Below are positions 17,672 to 25,516 of a stretch of 64,000 nt of DNA, one piece after another; within the stretch, counting starts at the first letter, position 1; every line of letters begins with the position of its first letter. Both the position numbers and the translations under genes were made by a program. Location of the stretch: contig JAIUOO010000023.1 in the NCBI GenBank assembly GCA_020161695.1, positions 24,624-88,623 on the forward strand. The letters are read 5' to 3'. The notes under the pieces are model-generated. The model saw nothing but the letters and a program-made list of their open reading frames with translations. It was not told the DNA's origin and ran no database searches. Source of the stretch: Pseudomonadota bacterium (lineage in GTDB: Bacteria; Pseudomonadota; Alphaproteobacteria; Rhizobiales; Phreatobacteraceae).

Positions 17672-18202
17672 ATGCCCATCTATGCGATCGACGGCATCAA
17701 GCCGGTCCTGCCCGAAGGGGACCGCTATTTCGTCGCCCCCGACGCCCACGTGATCGGCAATGTCCGCCTCGGCGCGGATGTCGGCATCTGGTTCGGCGCG
17801 GTGATCCGCGGCGACAACGAGCCCATCGAGATCGGCGAGCGCACCAATATCCAGGAAATGTGCATGCTGCACACCGATCCCGGCGCACCCATGACCATCG
17901 GTGCGGATTGCACGATCGGCCACAAGGTGATCCTGCACGGCTGCGTCATCGGTTCGTCGACGCTGATCGGCATGGGCTCGACCATCCTCAACCGCGCGCG
18001 GATCGGCAACAACTGCCTCGTCGGAGCGAATTCGCTTGTCACCGAGGGCAAGGAATTTCCCGACAATTCGCTGATCGTCGGCGCTCCCGCCCGCGCCGTG
18101 CGAACGCTGGACGAGGCGGCCATTGCGCGCCTGAAGGTCTCGGCCGCGCATTACGTGCAGAACGCCTACCGGTTCAAGAAGGGCCTGACGCCGGTCGGGT
18201 GA
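17672..18202 (+). CDS. Gamma-type carbonic anhydrase family protein
   Basis: A 176-residue left-handed beta-helix protein of the YrdA/PaaY-like gamma carbonic anhydrase family. Hexapeptide repeats run through most of the chain (IGNVRLGADVGIWFGAVIRGDN, IGADCTIGHKVILHGCVIG), and the three metal-binding histidines are visible in MLHTD, IGHKV and ILHGC. Many members are not proven carbonic anhydrases, so the reaction is inferred. It has a GGAGGAAG ribosome site and a 4-base gap to the next gene, suggesting co-transcription. Confidence 0.88.
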   Translation: MPIYAIDGIKPVLPEGDRYFVAPDAHVIGNVRLGADVGIWFGAVIRGDNEPIEIGERTNIQEMCMLHTDPGAPMTIGADCTIGHKVILHGCVIGSSTLIGMGSTILNRARIGNNCLVGANSLVTEGKEFPDNSLIVGAPARAVRTLDEAAIARLKVSAAHYVQNAYRFKKGLTPVG

Positions 18203-18206
18203 CGCC

Positions 18207-18812
18207 ATGACGATGCCGGCTGTCGACTTCTTCTACGAATTCGCCTCGACCTATTCCTATCCTGCGGCCATGCGGATCGGGGCGGTGGCGGAAGCGGCCG
18301 GCGTCTCCCTCCGGTGGCGGCCGTTCCTGCTCGGGCCGATCTTCACGGAAGCGGGCTGGACCACGTCCCCGTTCAACCTGATCCTCGCCAAGGGGCGGAA
18401 CATGTGGCGCGACCTCGAACGGACCACGGAGGCCATGGGCCTGCCGTTCCGCCGGCCCGACCCATTCCCGCAGAACAGCCTTCTCGCTGCGCGGATCGCG
18501 ACGGCGCTGCCGGATGACGGCAAGCGGGCGGCGTTCTCGAAGCAGGTCTATCGCGCCGAGTTCGGCGAGGGGCTATCGATTGCCGATGCCGAGGTGCTGG
18601 GCGCGATCCTGAAGCGGCTGGGCGTGGAGCCTGCGCCGCTGATCGTCGCGGCAGGCTCGGAGGCGAACAAGCAGGCGTTGCGCGCGACGACCGACGAGGC
18701 CAAAGCGAAGGGCCTCTACGGTGCGCCGAGCATCGTCACCGCGGACGGCGAGCTGTTCTGGGGCAATGACCGGATCGAGCAGGCGGTCGAATGGGCCAAG
18801 ACGCACGCCTGA
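18207..18812 (+). CDS. 2-hydroxychromene-2-carboxylate isomerase-like (DsbA family)
   Basis: A 201-residue thioredoxin-fold protein of the HCCA isomerase/kappa-GST type. The start VDFFYEFASTYSYPAAMRI places the usual serine where a redox cysteine would be, and the motif LYGAPSIVTADGELFWGNDRIEQA is the family cis-proline loop and C-terminal signature. HCCA isomerases act in naphthalene breakdown with glutathione; no aromatic-ring operon is here, so the natural substrate is unknown. Confidence 0.85.
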   Translation: MTMPAVDFFYEFASTYSYPAAMRIGAVAEAAGVSLRWRPFLLGPIFTEAGWTTSPFNLILAKGRNMWRDLERTTEAMGLPFRRPDPFPQNSLLAARIATALPDDGKRAAFSKQVYRAEFGEGLSIADAEVLGAILKRLGVEPAPLIVAAGSEANKQALRATTDEAKAKGLYGAPSIVTADGELFWGNDRIEQAVEWAKTHA

Positions 18813-18848
18813 TCTCGCGCGCCGGCGCATGCGTCATCCTGAAAAGGT

Positions 18849-18882
18849 GACGGCCGGCCCTCGTTCTGAGGTACCGGCCGTC
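18849..18882. terminator. Hairpin between convergent genes
   Basis: A perfect 9-bp inverted repeat (GACGGCCGG at 18849-18857 and CCGGCCGTC at 18874-18882) with a 16-base loop, placed between the end of the plus-strand isomerase gene and the end of the minus-strand LapG-like gene. It has no T run, so it is a probable but not certain terminator. Confidence 0.45.
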
Positions 18883-18949
18883 TATCGCGAACCCGGTCTG
18901 GGGACGGGGAGGGGTGGGACGTGACCGAGGACGCGAATTCCTGAAATCG

Positions 18950-19585
18950 TTACTGGGTGGCGACCGCGGCGGGAGCCGATGCCGGGCCGATGGTGACCCA
19001 ACGATCGGGATCGGCCTCGGACTGGCGCTTCACGAAGCGGTAGCCGGTCTGGCTCCAGAGGCGGATTTCGTCCGTCTCGTTGTCCAGGATGTAGTCGCCG
19101 CGGTCCGTGCGGACCGTGAGGATGGCGTGGCCGTCGCCCTTGCGGTCGCGGACGACGGTGATGAGCAGGGCGCTGGCCGGAAAGCCGGCGCGGATCAGCA
19201 TCTGCTTCTTCAGGAGGACATAGTCCTCGCAATCGCCCTTGCCCGAGATCGGATAGGTCCAGTGCTCCTCGACGCCGTACTGATCCATGTCGGTCACCGG
19301 CTCGACGGCGGTGTTCACATGGGCATTGATGCGGGTCAGCGCGGCCCAGTTGGCGCGGTCCGAGCGCACCAGTTCGATCTGCGTCGGGCGTGCCCGGCAG
19401 TCGGCCGGAAAGTCGCGGCAGAACTGACGCCAGCCGATCGGCGCCGATGTCGCGCCCATTTCCCCGAGAAAAGCTGCCTGGCGCTGCTGCGCCGCGGCTT
19501 CCGAAATCGGCAGCGAAACAAGGAGGCCGGCGACCAGCGCACCTGCCAAACCCCAGTTCGACCAGCCGGTCGCCCCACCCTGCAT
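18950..19585 (-). CDS. LapG-like transglutaminase-type cysteine peptidase (BTLCP)
   Basis: A 211-residue exported member of the bacterial transglutaminase-like cysteine proteinases (PF06035), the family of LapG. It has a hydrophobic export segment (WGLAGALVAGLLVSLPISEAAAQ) and the catalytic Cys in GKGDCEDYVLLK, His in GHAILTVRTDRGDY and Asp in ILDNETDE. LapG cleaves surface adhesins under c-di-GMP control through LapD; neither LapD nor an adhesin gene is in the window. The start at 19585 is set by a GGAGGG site 8 bases upstream. Two-PilZ and PAS genes lie upstream on the same strand. Confidence 0.88.
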   Translation of the reverse strand: MQGGATGWSNWGLAGALVAGLLVSLPISEAAAQQRQAAFLGEMGATSAPIGWRQFCRDFPADCRARPTQIELVRSDRANWAALTRINAHVNTAVEPVTDMDQYGVEEHWTYPISGKGDCEDYVLLKKQMLIRAGFPASALLITVVRDRKGDGHAILTVRTDRGDYILDNETDEIRLWSQTGYRFVKRQSEADPDRWVTIGPASAPAAVATQ

Positions 19586-19946
19586 TGACGTGTCCCTCCG
19601 TCGATGACCGGACACTGGCAGGCGGCTTTTGCGGCGCGCTGAAACCGATCGGTGAAAGGCGAGGGATTTGGGTCAGGGTTCGTTCAGGTTGACGGCGCGT
19701 GGATTCACCACGGCGGATCGCGATCTGATTCAGGGAAAACGCGCAAGTATTTGAAATGGTGAGGCAATCGGCGGTTCAATACTCTTGGTCGGTTTGCGCG
19801 GCGTTACGATCGGCGCGGCGGCGGCCGGCGATCCGTTAATCGCGGAGCGGGGATTGCCGAGGGTGGTTTACCCGCGCTTCAGCACATCGCGAGCTTGCCG
19901 CGACGAAGGCTTTTGGGGATGGGTCGGGATTGGCCGCCGGGGCCGG
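19586..19946. other. 361-base gap without a supported gene
   Basis: Between the LapG-like gene and the PilZ gene. It has a more AT-rich centre (about 19725-19795) containing an imperfect inverted repeat, AGTATTTGAA near 19745 against TTCAATACT near 19773. A minus-strand promoter for the LapG-like gene probably lies here, but I cannot fix a -35/-10 pair. No RNA gene is recognised. Confidence 0.4.
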
Positions 19947-20606
19947 TCAGTTCGGGAACAGGACCGGCTCGGGATCGGCCTTCAGGTCCGCGCCGAGCTC
20001 CTGGCCGAGCGCGATGATCGTCTCGATCGGCTGCTGGCGGGAGAACTCCACCGCCACGCCCTTGTCGAGAATGCGCACGACACGCGCCATCGTGCGCGAG
20101 ATCTGCACGATGTCGCCGGCCTTGAGGCCATCGGCGCCGCCGATGGCCGCGCCCGACAGCGAGATGTCGAGAACGCGCACCGGCACCTTTTCGCCGACCG
20201 GCGTGGTGATGGTGGTGAAGGGGTTGCGCGGAATGACGCGCTCGTGCCGCCGGTCCTCCGGCAGGCCGAGGATCTGGCGGTTGGCGAGCCAGGTCAGCTG
20301 GTCCGCCAGCTTGTCGCGCTTCCTGAGCGAGGCTTCGATGGTCATCGAGAAGCCGGTGTCGCTGACGCGGACGATCATGCCCTCGATGCGGCCGACATGG
20401 TCGAGATAGGCGATGACCCGCTCGCCGAGCTTGCCGACGACGGGCGCGACGATGGCCGCACCACCCGGCGACATGTCCACGACCTGGCAGGGAAACTCGC
20501 GCCGGTCGGAGAGCATGAAGCGGCCGAGCACGTCCACCCGCACGCGCTGAAAGCGGCGATTTTCTTCCGACGAGGGCGCGGACAGGACTTTCGCTAGCGC
20601 TGACAT
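19947..20606 (-). CDS. Tandem PilZ domain protein
   Basis: A 219-residue protein with two PilZ domains, the c-di-GMP receptor fold. The first has ENRRFQRVRVDVLGRF followed by VDMSPGGAAI, and the second has DRRHERVIPRNPF followed by LDISLSGAAIGG. Both therefore carry the RxxxR-like and (D/N)xSxxG signatures, and both could bind c-di-GMP. The ATG at 20606 is preferred over an in-frame TTG 9 bases earlier. It lies 86 bases after the PAS gene on the same strand, an arrangement often seen in alphaproteobacteria, which suggests a common signalling role. Confidence 0.87.
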   Translation of the reverse strand: MSALAKVLSAPSSEENRRFQRVRVDVLGRFMLSDRREFPCQVVDMSPGGAAIVAPVVGKLGERVIAYLDHVGRIEGMIVRVSDTGFSMTIEASLRKRDKLADQLTWLANRQILGLPEDRRHERVIPRNPFTTITTPVGEKVPVRVLDISLSGAAIGGADGLKAGDIVQISRTMARVVRILDKGVAVEFSRQQPIETIIALGQELGADLKADPEPVLFPN

Positions 20607-20692
20607 GTTCGGCAATGTTCGAGCATCGACCTGCCGAAGATTAAGGAAGGGGCGTTAACGTGTCGTTGCCATTACCGGAATCTACCGCACGA

Positions 20693-21286
20693 TCAAGCGG
20701 CATTCCCGCCCTGGATCAGCCGCAGGGCCGGGCGGTTGTCGAGAACGACGGTCGTGGGGGCGATTGCCGGGACGATTGCGGGCGCCGGCTGCCAGCTCGG
20801 CCAGAGGAGGCGAGCGCTGCCGAGCGACAGGGCGACGATCTGGTCGCGCCCCATCCAATAGGGCTGCTCGGCGACGGATAGGCAGCCGATCATGCGTGCG
20901 CCGAGACGCGCGCGATGGACCAGCGGCAGAACCACGGCCTCGAGCGCAACGGTGCGTCCCTCGGCGGTCGCCCCGGACATGGATATGAGCAGGCCGGCCT
21001 GCGCCGCATGGGCGTCGGACAGCGTGCGGGCGACCTGGCGGCGGTCGTCGGCCCCGAGACCGGCGAGGAAATCGGCGCCCTTCATGTCGCGGGCGAAGGT
21101 CTGGCAGATGCGCGAGCCGGCGAGGCGGTAGAAGATCTGCCCGGTGGGGTCGCGCTCCAGGATGAAGGTGTCGCCGAGTACGGAGGCGATCTCGCGCGGC
21201 TCGATTTCAGCGCGATCCGGGGCCGGGCGGCCGGCGCGCAGGCTGTTCCAGTAGGTGAAGAGCGTGCGGCTTTCGGTGTGGTGCAT
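20693..21286 (-). CDS. PAS domain protein (PAS_5 type)
   Basis: A 197-residue protein of the alphaproteobacterial PAS_5 family (PF07310). It begins ESRTLFTYWNSLRAGRPAPDRAEIEP, followed by LGDTFILERDPTGQIFYRLAGSRICQTFARDMKG, the typical PAS core. It has no output domain, so it probably acts through a partner, perhaps the PilZ protein encoded next. The ATG at 21286 has a CGAGG ribosome site and matches family length; an upstream in-frame start adds 27 atypical residues. Confidence 0.82.
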   Translation of the reverse strand: MHHTESRTLFTYWNSLRAGRPAPDRAEIEPREIASVLGDTFILERDPTGQIFYRLAGSRICQTFARDMKGADFLAGLGADDRRQVARTLSDAHAAQAGLLISMSGATAEGRTVALEAVVLPLVHRARLGARMIGCLSVAEQPYWMGRDQIVALSLGSARLLWPSWQPAPAIVPAIAPTTVVLDNRPALRLIQGGNAA

Positions 21287-21567
21287 GGTGAGCCTCGTTG
21301 TGCCGGTTCGGGACAGGAAAGGGCTGTCCGGGCGGCTTGGGGAGAGGCTCAGCACCGGGCGTGCCATGGCGGCCGGCGAGGCGCAGGGTTAACGATCGGT
21401 CAACGAGGTAAGGTTAAGAAAGGGTTTCGATTGCGGTGCCCCGGCCGGCATGGTTGTTCAGGGGCGTTCCACGAATTCGGACCGGCGGTGTCGACTCCGC
21501 CTCCGGGCCGCTCAACTTCAAGGGCTACTTTCTCCGGGGACAGGAGGAGAGGGAGACGTGACAAACA

Positions 21568-21638
21568 GGACCGGTTCGCCGGTTCTGACGCTCCAGCCGG
21601 GGAGGGATCGCAAGATCTCTCCCCTTTTTTTGTCCGCG
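21568..21638 (+). ncRNA. Two-hairpin element with intrinsic terminator (candidate sRNA or attenuator)
   Basis: A 7-bp stem closed by a TTCG tetraloop (21568-21585) is followed, after a 14-base linker, by a GC-rich 11-bp stem (GGGGAGGGATC, one G-T pair) with a GCAA tetraloop and then seven T residues (21600-21632). The second hairpin is a textbook Rho-independent terminator. It ends before the rhomboid gene start at 21768, so it closes a short upstream transcript or attenuates the rhomboid message. A GGAGGAG sequence with a GTG at 21558 lies just upstream. The 5' end is unknown. Confidence 0.6.
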
Positions 21639-21767
21639 CGTCCGTTCCGGGCTCGTTTTCTCCGCGCATTCGGCCATGCAGGGCAGCACGGCACCGCCGC
21701 CGACCTCGACTCCGCGCCACGGCTCGGCCTAGACAGGGCCTCCCGCCGGAGAAAGCGCATCCATACC

Positions 21768-22502
21768 GTGTCCGACCGCGAACCGATCCTCAACATTCCC
21801 GGCGTGGTCTCGGCGCTGACCGGCGCAATGATCCTGATCCATGCGGCGCGCGACTGGCTGATCGGCGAGGATGCCGACCGGCAGGTGCTGCTGACCTTCG
21901 CGTTCATTCCGGCGCGGTTCGAGCGTTCGCTGGCGGCGTCATGGGGGTTTCCGGGCGGCGTCGGCGGCGATGCCTGGACTTTCGTGACCTATGCCTTCCT
22001 CCACGCCGACTGGACGCATCTTGGCGTCAACGTGCTGTGGTTCCTCGTCTTCGGCTCGGCGGTGGCTCGCCGTTTCGGCACGCTGCGCAGCCTGTTGTTC
22101 TTTGCCGCGACCTCGGCCGCGGGGGCGCTGGCCCATCTTGCCGCCGTCGGCACCGCCTTCGTGCCGGTGATCGGTGCGTCCGCCGCCGTCTCCGGATTCA
22201 CGGCTGCGGCGCTGCGATTCGTGTTCCAGATGGGCGGGCCGCTGGGCGCGATGCGCGCCAGCACGGAGGAAGCCTACCGCCAACCGGCGCTCAGCCTTGC
22301 CGAAATGGTCCGCAACGGGCCGATCATGGGCATGACCGTCGTCTGGATCGCGCTCAACGTGGCTTTCGGCGCCGTCAATCTGCCGATGCCGGGTTTCGAG
22401 GGGCAGATCGCCTGGCAGGCCCATCTCGGCGGATTCGCTGCTGGGCTCCTGCTGTTCCGCCTGTTCGATCCGGTGCCCGCCGGCTCCATCGCGGCGCGAT
22501 AG
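21768..22502 (+). CDS. Rhomboid family intramembrane serine protease
   Basis: A 244-residue polytopic membrane protein of the rhomboid family. The active-site serine is in IGASAAVSGF, the oxyanion-type HxxxN in ADWTHLGVNVLWFL, and the catalytic histidine in QAHLGGFAAGLLLF. It should cleave membrane-anchored substrates within the bilayer. The GTG at 21768 gives SDREPILNIPG, which matches homologs. An in-frame GTG at 21558 has a better ribosome site but would force translation through the upstream terminator hairpin. Confidence 0.85.
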   Translation: MSDREPILNIPGVVSALTGAMILIHAARDWLIGEDADRQVLLTFAFIPARFERSLAASWGFPGGVGGDAWTFVTYAFLHADWTHLGVNVLWFLVFGSAVARRFGTLRSLLFFAATSAAGALAHLAAVGTAFVPVIGASAAVSGFTAAALRFVFQMGGPLGAMRASTEEAYRQPALSLAEMVRNGPIMGMTVVWIALNVAFGAVNLPMPGFEGQIAWQAHLGGFAAGLLLFRLFDPVPAGSIAAR

Positions 22503-22646
22503 GACAAGTCCTGCTGCATTTCCCCCGAGAGGGGTCTTGTCATCGACGCCAATCGTTGGAAATACTTGCTGTCCGGGAGACCGGACAGGCTTGACGTGGG
22601 CGTGTCGGCTCGGAGCACGCCCACCATGCAACCGGAGGCGCGCGCG

Positions 22647-23078
22647 ATGAACGTGAAGAGCATTCTGGACATCAAGGGCAGGGCGGTCGACACGATCGCC
22701 GCCGACGCATCGCTCGCCGATGCGGCGCACATGCTCGCGGACAAGAGAATCGGCGCCGTCGTGGTGACGGGGACAGGCTACGGCGTCGCCGGCATCCTGT
22801 CCGAGCGCGACATCGTCCGTCAGGTGTCGGAGCGCGGCGCGGCGGCGCTCGACCGGACGGTCGGCGAAACCATGACGACAAAGGTGGTGACCTGCACCGA
22901 AGCCGATTCCATCGGACAACTGATGGAGCGCATGACGTCGGGCAAGTTCCGCCACCTGCCGGTGGTTGAGGGCGGGCGGCTGGTCGGCATCGTCTCGATC
23001 GGCGACGTGGTGAAGTGGCGGCTCGCCGAGATCGAGAGCGAGCATGAGGCGCTCAAGGGCTACATCATGAATTCCTGA
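22647..23078 (+). CDS. CBS domain pair protein
   Basis: A 143-residue protein made of two CBS motifs, the adenosine-nucleotide sensing fold. The first runs through AHMLADKRIGAVVVTGTGYGVAGILSERDIVRQVSERG and the second through QLMERMTSGKFRHLPVVEGGRLVGIVSIGDVVKWRL. No effector domain is attached. The ATG at 22647 has GGAGG 8 bases upstream. Its target is unknown; such stand-alone proteins are common in Rhizobiales. Confidence 0.9.
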   Translation: MNVKSILDIKGRAVDTIAADASLADAAHMLADKRIGAVVVTGTGYGVAGILSERDIVRQVSERGAAALDRTVGETMTTKVVTCTEADSIGQLMERMTSGKFRHLPVVEGGRLVGIVSIGDVVKWRLAEIESEHEALKGYIMNS

Positions 23079-23102
23079 CGCCGCCAGCGTCGGGAACTGG
23101 CG

Positions 23103-24179
23103 TCAGGCGACCGCCTTAATCGCCTCGGCGATATCCGGCAGCAGGCGCTCGGTCGCTTCCTCTCCGAGGGCGATGGCGTCGGCAGCGCGGTGAAACTCGA
23201 ACAGGCCGAGGCGCGACAGGCGTGGGCCGATCAGCACATTCGGCGGGTCTCCGGCGAGGCGCGTGCGCGCGATGCGCTCCTGGCTGGCGTTGAAGGCCTT
23301 GGCCATGACCGTCGGGATGCCCGGCGAACGGGCGATGGCGATGCGCGGATCGATGGTGCCGCTCTGGGGCATGTCGTCCGGGTAGGAGCGGCGCAGCGCG
23401 CGGCCAAGACCGCGGCCCAGGCCCCTGCCGATGCCTCGCCCGATGCCCTTGCCGAGATTGACCACGGCCCTGACGCGCGGACGGCGCTCGACCAGCGGCA
23501 TTTCCTCGTCTTCCGGACTGGTGCCGTGATCCTGGATGACCGTGGCGCGGCCGAGCGCGTCGGCATTGAGGCTGACCGCGATCACCATGCGCGCGCCGAG
23601 CGCGCGGGTGACGGAGACGGGCACGGGATTGGACAGGGCGCCGTCCATCAGCCAGCGGCCGCCGATGCGCACGGGCGGCAGGATGCCGGGCAGGGCGTAG
23701 GAGGCGCGCAGTGCGGTCATCAGCCGGCCGCGGGTGAGCCAGATTTCGTGGCCGGTGCCGATCTCGGTCGCGACGGCAGCGAAGGCGATCGGGAGGTCCT
23801 CGATCCGGGTTTCGCCGACCTCGCGCTCGAGCAGCTGCGCGACGCGCGAGCCGCCCATCAGCCCGCCGCCTGAAATCGCGATATCGACCAGCGAGATGAC
23901 GTCGCGACGCTTCAGGGACAGGGCCCAGTCGGCCAGCGTGTCGAAACGGCCGGCGGCATAGAGCCCGCCGACCAGCGCGCCGATCGAGGTGCCGGCGATG
24001 ATGTCGGGCTCGTAGCCAGCGCGGGTAAGCGCCCGAAGCACGCCGATATGGGCGAGGCCGCGCGCCGCGCCGCCGCCCAGCGCCAGGCCGATCGTCGGGC
24101 GCGGCGGCGAGGCCGGCTCCGGCTTCTCGCCTTCCGCAATGTCAGGATCCGCGGCGCGCCTTCGCTTCAGCCTCAGCAT
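23103..24179 (-). CDS. Patatin-like phospholipase (RssA-type)
   Basis: A 358-residue patatin-domain hydrolase. The oxyanion hole GLALGGGAARGLAHIG, nucleophile GTSIGALVG and the catalytic Asp in LMDGALSNPVPV form the Ser-Asp dyad. The C-terminal part contains an unusual Gly/Arg repeat (GKGIGRGIGRGLGRGLGRALRR), which could bind nucleic acid or membrane. It should deacylate lipids, most likely at the inner face of the membrane. The hisI start codon lies a few bases away on the same strand, so it follows hisI in transcription. Confidence 0.87.
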   Translation of the reverse strand: MLRLKRRRAADPDIAEGEKPEPASPPRPTIGLALGGGAARGLAHIGVLRALTRAGYEPDIIAGTSIGALVGGLYAAGRFDTLADWALSLKRRDVISLVDIAISGGGLMGGSRVAQLLEREVGETRIEDLPIAFAAVATEIGTGHEIWLTRGRLMTALRASYALPGILPPVRIGGRWLMDGALSNPVPVSVTRALGARMVIAVSLNADALGRATVIQDHGTSPEDEEMPLVERRPRVRAVVNLGKGIGRGIGRGLGRGLGRALRRSYPDDMPQSGTIDPRIAIARSPGIPTVMAKAFNASQERIARTRLAGDPPNVLIGPRLSRLGLFEFHRAADAIALGEEATERLLPDIAEAIKAVA

Positions 24180-24183
24180 GGGG

Positions 24184-24636
24184 CTAGCCGAAGGCCGGAC
24201 GCAGCCGTTCGGCGTCGCGCGGCTCCAGCCGGACGCTGCCGGGCGCGCCGCCGGTTGGAATGGCGCGGTAGAAGCAGGTCTTCCGGCCGGTATGGCACGA
24301 GCCGCCGTCGCCGCCGACCTTCACCTTCAGCCAGACGGCGTCCTGGTCGCAGTCGATGCGCATCTCCACCACGGTCTGGATCTGCCCGGACGTGTCGCCC
24401 TTGTGCCAGAGCGCCTTGCGCGAGCGCGACCAGTAGTGCGCCTCGCCGGTCTCGACGGTTTTCCACAGGGCCTCGGAATTCATGTGGGCAACCATCAGGA
24501 GGTCCCCGGTCTCCACATCGCTGGTGACCGCGGTGATCAGGCCGTCGGCGCCGAAGCGCGGCGACAGAATGTCGCCTTCCTCAAGGTCCGCCTTGGTTCC
24601 GGGGGGAGGGAAGCTCGGGGGGCATTCGGCGCACAT
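24184..24636 (-). CDS. hisI: Phosphoribosyl-AMP cyclohydrolase
   Basis: A 150-residue enzyme of histidine synthesis that opens the adenine ring of phosphoribosyl-AMP (third step). The metal-binding signature is clear: CDQDAVWLKVKVGG, then GSCHTGRKTCFYR, plus AHMNSEALWKTVETGEAHYWSRSRKALWHKG. It is the stand-alone form without the HisE domain, normal in alphaproteobacteria. The ATG at 24636 has a CAGGAAAG ribosome site. No other his gene lies in the window. Confidence 0.93.
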   Translation of the reverse strand: MCAECPPSFPPPGTKADLEEGDILSPRFGADGLITAVTSDVETGDLLMVAHMNSEALWKTVETGEAHYWSRSRKALWHKGDTSGQIQTVVEMRIDCDQDAVWLKVKVGGDGGSCHTGRKTCFYRAIPTGGAPGSVRLEPRDAERLRPAFG

Positions 24637-24802
24637 GGCGGCTTTCCTGACAGCGGACGTGTCAAGCCTTCTACAGCGGCCGGCGGGCGATGCCAAAGGG
24701 CGGCAGTGCTCCGCCACCGCCGCGTCAAGGTTAACGAAACCTTCCGCTCGTGCGGCCCCTAGCCGGCGCGATAGTCATGTTGCCCCATTCCCCGGAGGCC
24801 CC

Positions 24803-25153
24803 ATGACTGAAGCGACAGAGAGCCGCCCGCGCGACCTTTTCGCGGCTTCCGCAGTGCCGGACCAGACCGAGCTCAAGGCTCATGCGGCGCTCTATGCCGC
24901 GCGGGAGGCGTCGTCGTCGGCCGTCGTCCAGGAGCCGGAGGTCGTGACGGCGAGGCCTCGCGTCATCCCGCAGGGCGGCGCGGCGGCGGTCAGGACCGTG
25001 CGCGAGCGGCTGGTGGCCGAACACCGGGCCGTGGTGGTGGAGGCGGGCCAGCGTTTCGGCAGCGGCATCCCGAAATCGTCGATCCTGAAGATCAGGTTGT
25101 CGGACCTGCCGAAGCTGCTGCAGCCCGGCCGCGACACCGACCGGCTCACCTGA
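24803..25153 (+). CDS. Hypothetical protein
   Basis: A 116-residue soluble protein that I do not recognise. It has an N-terminal charged region, a low-complexity centre, then a positively charged C-terminal part (VRERLVAEHRAVVVEAGQRF, SILKIRLSDLPKLLQ). The start is well supported by CCGGAGG 5-6 bases upstream. It lies between hisI and gatC, 70 bases before gatC, on the same strand as gatC. Confidence 0.6.
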   Translation: MTEATESRPRDLFAASAVPDQTELKAHAALYAAREASSSAVVQEPEVVTARPRVIPQGGAAAVRTVRERLVAEHRAVVVEAGQRFGSGIPKSSILKIRLSDLPKLLQPGRDTDRLT

Positions 25154-25223
25154 TCCGGTTGCGGCGCAAAAGCGGCGGATGCTATGAGGCCCGGTCCAGT
25201 TTTCTTCTCCGGGTGAATTCCGC

Positions 25224-25511
25224 ATGTCCGTCGATCAGGCGACCGTCCGGCGCATCGCGCATCTCGCGCGTATCGCCGTAACCGAGGAAGAGGTGCCCCA
25301 CCTCCAGGGCGAGCTCAACGCGATCCTCGCCTTCGTCGAGCAGCTCAACGAGGTCGACGTGTCCGGTGTCGAGCCGATGACCTCGGTGACGCCGATGGCC
25401 ATGAAGAAGCGGCAGGACGTGGTGAGCGATGGCGGCATCGCCGACGAAGTCGTCGCCAATGCGCCCCAGCACGAGGGCCATTTCTTCTCGGTTCCGAAGG
25501 TCGTGGAGTGA
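25224..25511 (+). CDS. gatC: Aspartyl/glutamyl-tRNA(Asn/Gln) amidotransferase subunit C
   Basis: A 95-residue GatC, the small clamp subunit of the GatCAB amidotransferase that converts misacylated Glu-tRNA(Gln) and Asp-tRNA(Asn). It has the usual VRRIAHLARIAVTEEEV, the DVSGVEPMTSV segment and the final HFFSVPKVVE. The gatA start lies 6 bases after its stop, so the two are coupled. Confidence 0.95.
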   Translation: MSVDQATVRRIAHLARIAVTEEEVPHLQGELNAILAFVEQLNEVDVSGVEPMTSVTPMAMKKRQDVVSDGGIADEVVANAPQHEGHFFSVPKVVE

Positions 25512-25516
25512 CCGCC

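Noticed and set aside
20643..20658. TTAA pair between the PAS and PilZ genes as a CtrA box
   Set aside because: The spacing is 10 bases, which does not fit the CtrA consensus of 7.
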